Shown one piece after another: positions 40,416-42,018 of a stretch of 42,018 nt of DNA. The notes below the pieces were generated by a model. That model searched no databases. It had not been told where the DNA came from and worked only from the letters and a program-made list of their open reading frames with translations. Where the stretch lies: assembly GCA_041398225.1 (NCBI GenBank), contig JAWKVD010000027.1, positions 1-42,018 on the forward strand, in the 5' to 3' direction. A program made the position numbers and the translations under genes. The first letter of the stretch is position 1. Every line of letters starts with the position of its first letter. The stretch is from JAWKVD01 sp041398225. Its GTDB lineage: Bacteria; Pseudomonadota; Alphaproteobacteria; Caulobacterales; Hyphomonadaceae.

Positions 40416-41471
40416 CTAGATGCCGCCGCCGGTGATCGAGAATTTGCGCCGGGCGCCCAGCAAGCGCTGCCCGTCCGCAATCGCCTGCGCCGCCGATTCC
40501 GCCAGTCGGAAACGCGGCTCCGAGCGAAGAGCCTCCAGCGCTTCCTGAAGATGCGAGATCGACTCGCGCACCATCACCGGATCGAACTGACGTTCGGCCT
40601 TCACCCGCAGCGACCGGCCAAGATTGATCTTGGCGAGTATCCAGCGCTCCGGCGCGACGCTGCGGTTGGCGCGCGCCACCAGCGTGCGCGAAAGATCGAT
40701 CGCCCGGTCGATCCAGTCCGGATCGCCCGAAATCGCAAGCTGCAGCGCGCCCGAAACGGCGTCGTCTTCCAGTTCGCCGATAAGATGCGGGTCGGCCTCG
40801 GGTCCTTCGGCCAAAATCTCCAGAAGCGTCTCGACGACCGGTTTGAGGCGTTCGGCGCGGAAATCCTGCGGCCGTCCGAGCGCGGGGCGGTATTGCTTGG
40901 CCACGGCGTAGGCCAGTGCGCGGGCGACCGCCTCGGTCCAGGTCGACTGCTTGCGCGGCATCGCAATCGCGGCCGAGGGAAGCGTCTGCGCGCCGCCGCC
41001 CGGCGCGCGGCTGGCGATCCGCGCGACCCCGGACGTCCCGCGCGGCTTTTCCGCCCACAGGACGACATCGGCCTCCGAGCGCTCAAGCAGCGCGGCGGCT
41101 TCCTGTTCGCTCCGGATCTGACCGGGATAGGTGGCGATCCGGAACGGACCGCCGAACATGAAATCCTTGAGGTGTCCCTCGGCGCCGGAGGCGAGGAAGC
41201 GCGCGACAGCTCGGCGGCGTCCGACGCCGCCGTCCGCCGCGATGATTCGTGCGCCGACGTCCGGCATGGTGCGAACGTGGGCGATCACGCCGGCGCGCCG
41301 CGTCGCCAGCACCAGACGAACCGCCAGCCGCGCCAGCAGGACAAGGCCAAGCAGCGCGCCGATCAACAGAACGGCGACGGCGACGACGGCAAGTTCCGGC
41401 GCCGCATCAAACAGCTCGACGGCGCGCGACTTCATTGTCGAAAAAGTGTCAAGGATGGGAGCGGGGTCCAT
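40416..41471 (-). CDS. Hypothetical membrane-anchored protein
   Basis: The 351-residue protein has a single N-terminal membrane helix (LAVVAVAVLLIGALLGLVLLARLAVRLVL at about residues 25-53). A domain of about 120 residues (MFGGPFRIATYPGQIRSEQEAAALLERSEADVVLWAEKP) follows; it resembles a sensor-type or periplasmic-binding fold but belongs to no family I know. The C-terminal 170 residues are helical and resemble TPR-like repeats (DWIDRAIDLSRTLVARANRSVAPERWILAKINLGRSL; SISHLQEALEALR). It looks like a protein-binding scaffold. The start is ATG 41471, with an AGGAA-like site upstream. It ends 147 bases before glmS on the same strand, which might make it the first gene of a glmS transcript. Function unknown. 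Confidence 0.75.
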   Translation of the reverse strand: MDPAPILDTFSTMKSRAVELFDAAPELAVVAVAVLLIGALLGLVLLARLAVRLVLATRRAGVIAHVRTMPDVGARIIAADGGVGRRRAVARFLASGAEGHLKDFMFGGPFRIATYPGQIRSEQEAAALLERSEADVVLWAEKPRGTSGVARIASRAPGGGAQTLPSAAIAMPRKQSTWTEAVARALAYAVAKQYRPALGRPQDFRAERLKPVVETLLEILAEGPEADPHLIGELEDDAVSGALQLAISGDPDWIDRAIDLSRTLVARANRSVAPERWILAKINLGRSLRVKAERQFDPVMVRESISHLQEALEALRSEPRFRLAESAAQAIADGQRLLGARRKFSITGGGI

Positions 41472-41657
41472 ACACGATTCCTGTCGCCGCGAACTCACCG
41501 GCGGCGGCCGCCCTCATTTACACGGCGACACAATCGCAGCGCAACACGAGAGAGCGGAACACAGCCTATCACGAGAGGAATTTGCAGTTTCTGAACGAAC
41601 TGTCAGCTTGGGGCTCCGCTTGGACAATCCTGTCGATCCAAGGCATAAGGCGGCGAC

Positions 41658-41734
<77 letters not shown>

Positions 41735-41978
41735 TGCTCGCGGGCCTTGAATGGTCTTTGGGTGCGCCTCTCCTCGTTCCGGCGGCCGCCGCGCTGCGTT
41801 TACCGTCGCCGGTCGATCCCTCACGCTTGGAGAAGTCTCCTGCAGGCGCGGGAATTGCAGGCGCATTCGCGGCCGGATGCGCCTTGACAACCCTGCGTCC
41901 GGAACCAATGGCCTCCTTCGCCGCCTCGCCTGCGTCGGAGGCTGCGAGGCGTTATCGATTTTTCTGGAGTAAGGCGTC

Positions 41979-42018
41979 ATGCGCGTCACGATGATCGGCA
42001 CGGGATATGTAGGACTGG
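41979..42018 (+). CDS. UDP-glucose 6-dehydrogenase, first 13 codons
   Basis: The last 40 bases start a gene cut by the window edge. The peptide MRVTMIGTGYVGL is the NAD-binding glycine motif that opens UDP-glucose/GDP-mannose dehydrogenases (Ugd/TuaD/RkpK: M-x-I-x-G-x-G-Y-V-G-L). A ribosome site GGAGTAAGG lies just upstream of the ATG. It would oxidise UDP-glucose to UDP-glucuronate, the substrate of the epimerase type encoded at 27134-28129. Related dehydrogenases cannot be separated on 13 residues. Confidence 0.7.
   Translation, partial: MRVTMIGTGYVGL

Overview
The window is about 42 kb of GC-rich, densely packed chromosome. It most likely comes from an alphaproteobacterium of the Caulobacterales/Parvularculales type. 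That assignment rests on gene content: ExoD, a NifU-like scaffold with only two of the usual cysteines, DUF2007, DUF3297, YbjN, a PQQ dehydrogenase and UPF0386/YjhX. No rRNA or full-length marker was available to prove it. Core housekeeping genes (cysS, folE, ilvA, argE, nadE, cysQ, glmS, tRNA-Arg) alternate with accessory genes.

Region 1 (1-9.9 kb): the 5' end of yidD, a periplasmic quinohaemoprotein dehydrogenase, a GNAT acetyltransferase, a secreted YbjN-like protein, a Fe-S scaffold, an overlapping lipoprotein-exoD-CHAD trio, cysS, folE, a DUF2007 protein and a PaaI-like thioesterase.

Region 2 (9.95-13.5 kb): an inserted, visibly lower-GC restriction-modification island on the minus strand. 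It encodes Vsr endonuclease, a C5-cytosine methyltransferase and an Eco29kI-family GIY-YIG restriction enzyme, all three with overlapping start and stop codons. Next come about 0.75 kb of non-coding DNA with REP-like hairpins and a lone YjhX-type toxin gene.

Region 3 (13.5-21.5 kb): a carotenoid cleavage oxygenase broken by three small frameshifts, divergent from a TetR regulator; a two-receiver response regulator followed by a PP2C-like phosphatase; a secreted amidohydrolase; a membrane acyltransferase with an SGNH domain; and a 69-residue membrane protein.

Region 4 (21.6-42 kb): a fused two-domain peptide ABC ATPase, then many surface-polysaccharide genes scattered among housekeeping genes. 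The polysaccharide genes are a CelD-like acetyltransferase, a UDP-glucuronate-4-epimerase-type enzyme, a DegT sugar aminotransferase, a family 2 glycosyltransferase, a DUF4214 lipoprotein, an unusual fusion of an O-antigen ligase/polymerase with an acyltransferase-3 domain, glmS, and the first codons of a UDP-glucose dehydrogenase after a tRNA-Arg. Together they could supply amino- and acidic-sugar nucleotides, assemble a repeat unit, acylate it, and polymerise or ligate it at the cell surface.

The most noteworthy items are the ligase-acyltransferase fusion, the coupled vsr-M-R island with a tiny ORF at its head, the frameshifted carotenoid oxygenase that keeps all four iron-ligand histidines, the orphan YjhX, and the twin-receiver/PP2C pair. 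I did not see a clearly undescribed defence system or a CRISPR array.
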